From positions 1 through 20,317 of IMG/VR virus record IMGVR_UViG_3300030108_002400: DNA of 20,317 bases; one strand, given 5' to 3'. This DNA comes from a virus. The notes under the pieces are model-generated. The model searched no databases, had not been told where the DNA came from, and was given only the letters and a program-made list of their open reading frames with translations. This document shows positions 19,172-20,317 of the stretch, piece after piece; the first letter of the stretch is position 1; the number at the start of each line of letters is the position of its first letter. The position numbers were made by a program, and so were the translations under genes.

Positions 19172-20317
19172 TCTGATGGACAGAAATGTCCCAGCACAAC
19201 TTGATCCGGAAGACCTAGAAGCAGAAATAGAGTTAGAACTTCCCGGAGCATTACAGCCAAAAGAAGTTGGTGAAATAGAAGTTGAGATGGAAGACGATGG
19301 TGGAGCTGTCATTGATTTTGACCCGGAAGCCACGGCTGCCGAATCAATACCACAGGATTTTTACAGTAATTTAGCAGAAAGTATGTCTGATCAGGAGCTT
19401 AGTCGTTTAGCTGGTGAGCTTATGTCAGAGTATGAAGCAAACAAAAGCAGCCGTCAGGAATGGGAAGATGCTTTTGCAAATGGTCTGGAGCTTCTTGGTT
19501 TTAACTATAGTGAGAGATCAGAACCGTTTAACGGTGCAACAGGTGTAACACATCCTTTGCTTGCAGAAGCTGCCGTGCAGTTTCAGGCACAGGCCTTTAA
19601 CGAGTTGCTACCGGCAGGTGGTCCTGTAAGAACAAGTATTGTTGGAGCTGCTACAAGGGAAACAGAAGATCAGTCACAGCGTGTAAAAGATTTTATGAAC
19701 TATTACATCACAAACGTGATGGAGGAGTATACACCTGAGTTTGACCAGATGTTGTTCTATTTACCGTTAGCAGGTTCTACATTTAAGAAGGTTTACTATG
19801 ACGGGTCCCTCGACAGGGCGGTAAGTAAGTTTGTACCGGCAGAAAATCTTATTGTGCCATACGAAGCAAATGATTTGGAAACCTGTCCAAATATTACACA
19901 TGTAGTAAAAATAAATTTAAACGAACTTAAAAAACAGCAGGTATCTGGTTTCTATTTGGATATACCGGTATTGCCGCAACAGGGTGAAAGCAGTTCTCTG
20001 TCGCAGGAAATAAATGAGTTAAGCGGTGTTGAGCCGTCACAGATAGATTATGACTGTACTTTGCTTGAGTGTCATGTTGATTTAGACCTTGAAGGCTATG
20101 AAGACATGGGACAGGATGGTGAACCAACAGGAATAAAAATACCGTATATTGTAACGATTAGTCAGGACAACGGTGAGATACTGGCTATTCGTAGAAACTT
20201 TGCCGAAGCTGATAAACAAAAGAAAAAGATACAATATTTTGTACACTATAAATTTTTACCGGGCTTTGGCTTTTATGGTTTAGGCCTGATACATACAATT
20301 GGCGGCTTATCAAGAAC
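19152..20317 (+). CDS. portal protein, 5' part (P22-like), runs off window
   Basis: An open frame from ATG 19152 continues to the window end for 388 codons without a stop. GAGG lies about ten bases upstream. After an acidic N-terminal tail (about 1-70), the segment EYEANKSSRQEWEDAFANGL, then FNYSERSEPFNGATGVTHPLL, AVQFQAQAFNELLP and FDQMLFYLPLAGSTFKKVYYD, is typical of the P22-like portal proteins of podovirus-like marine phages. The portal forms the dodecameric ring through which DNA enters and leaves the head. The end of the gene is outside the window, so total length and C-terminus are unknown. Confidence 0.88.
   Translation, partial: MAKPPISLMDRNVPAQLDPEDLEAEIELELPGALQPKEVGEIEVEMEDDGGAVIDFDPEATAAESIPQDFYSNLAESMSDQELSRLAGELMSEYEANKSSRQEWEDAFANGLELLGFNYSERSEPFNGATGVTHPLLAEAAVQFQAQAFNELLPAGGPVRTSIVGAATRETEDQSQRVKDFMNYYITNVMEEYTPEFDQMLFYLPLAGSTFKKVYYDGSLDRAVSKFVPAENLIVPYEANDLETCPNITHVVKINLNELKKQQVSGFYLDIPVLPQQGESSSLSQEINELSGVEPSQIDYDCTLLECHVDLDLEGYEDMGQDGEPTGIKIPYIVTISQDNGEILAIRRNFAEADKQKKKIQYFVHYKFLPGFGFYGLGLIHTIGGLSR

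Noticed and set aside
1-20317. CRISPR array, insertion sequence or integrase
   Set aside because: No regularly spaced repeats, transposase or integrase motifs were seen on either strand. The repeated intergenic box is too dispersed to be an array.

Overview
This window looks like the replication-to-packaging part of a tailed double-stranded DNA phage (Caudoviricetes), most likely a marine podovirus-like phage of a Gram-negative, probably alphaproteobacterial, host. The evidence is a phage replication set (AEP-type primase, UvrD-like helicase, family A DNA polymerase), a SleB-type endolysin, both terminase subunits, and the start of a P22-like portal gene that runs off the right edge. Several small proteins resemble families I associate with marine phages. 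The host assignment is inference only. No integrase, recognisable lysogeny repressor, tRNA or CRISPR array was seen.

Layout. (1) 22-5192, plus strand: a tightly overlapping replication operon (primase, SF1 helicase, small unknown gene, DNA polymerase I), closed by a terminator at 5208-5229. (2) 5231-6110: a promoter, a small ribbon-helix-helix-like protein overlapping a DNA methyltransferase, then a promoter/terminator pair that may make a short RNA. (3) 6109-8444, mostly minus strand: a block holding the SleB endolysin, Cys-rich and HTH-like small proteins, an unlisted 34-residue membrane peptide and two membrane proteins; one small plus-strand gene (6985-7227) is inserted and overlaps its neighbour tail to tail. 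(4) 8568-9874: five overlapping small plus-strand genes of unknown function. (5) 9858-10215: a candidate short RNA followed by a very AT-rich inverted-repeat region. (6) 10216-12390: small terminase, an overlapping VRR-NUC-like nuclease and four unknown small genes. (7) 12481-16285: AT-rich independent cistrons (GP88-like protein, a DUF932 protein and others), separated by compact elements that fuse a terminator to the next promoter. (8) 16286-16870: a non-coding, GC-rich, repeat-containing stretch. (9) 16871-20317: large terminase, two small genes and the portal gene.

How it fits together: the left operon supplies priming, unwinding and synthesis; the inverted block probably supplies lysis; the right end supplies genome packaging. 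The roughly 6 kb between small and large terminase genes is an accessory region with its own punctuation. The most unusual signals are regulatory or non-coding: a repeated box, TATGSGATAANNCTTATA, in intergenic regions; terminator loops that carry the -35 of the next promoter; two short-RNA candidates; a cluster of TGTTACA sites with a perfect 15-bp inverted repeat upstream of the small terminase gene; and the GC-rich GGACC-repeat island upstream of the large terminase gene. All similarity statements rest on motif recognition by eye, with no database search.
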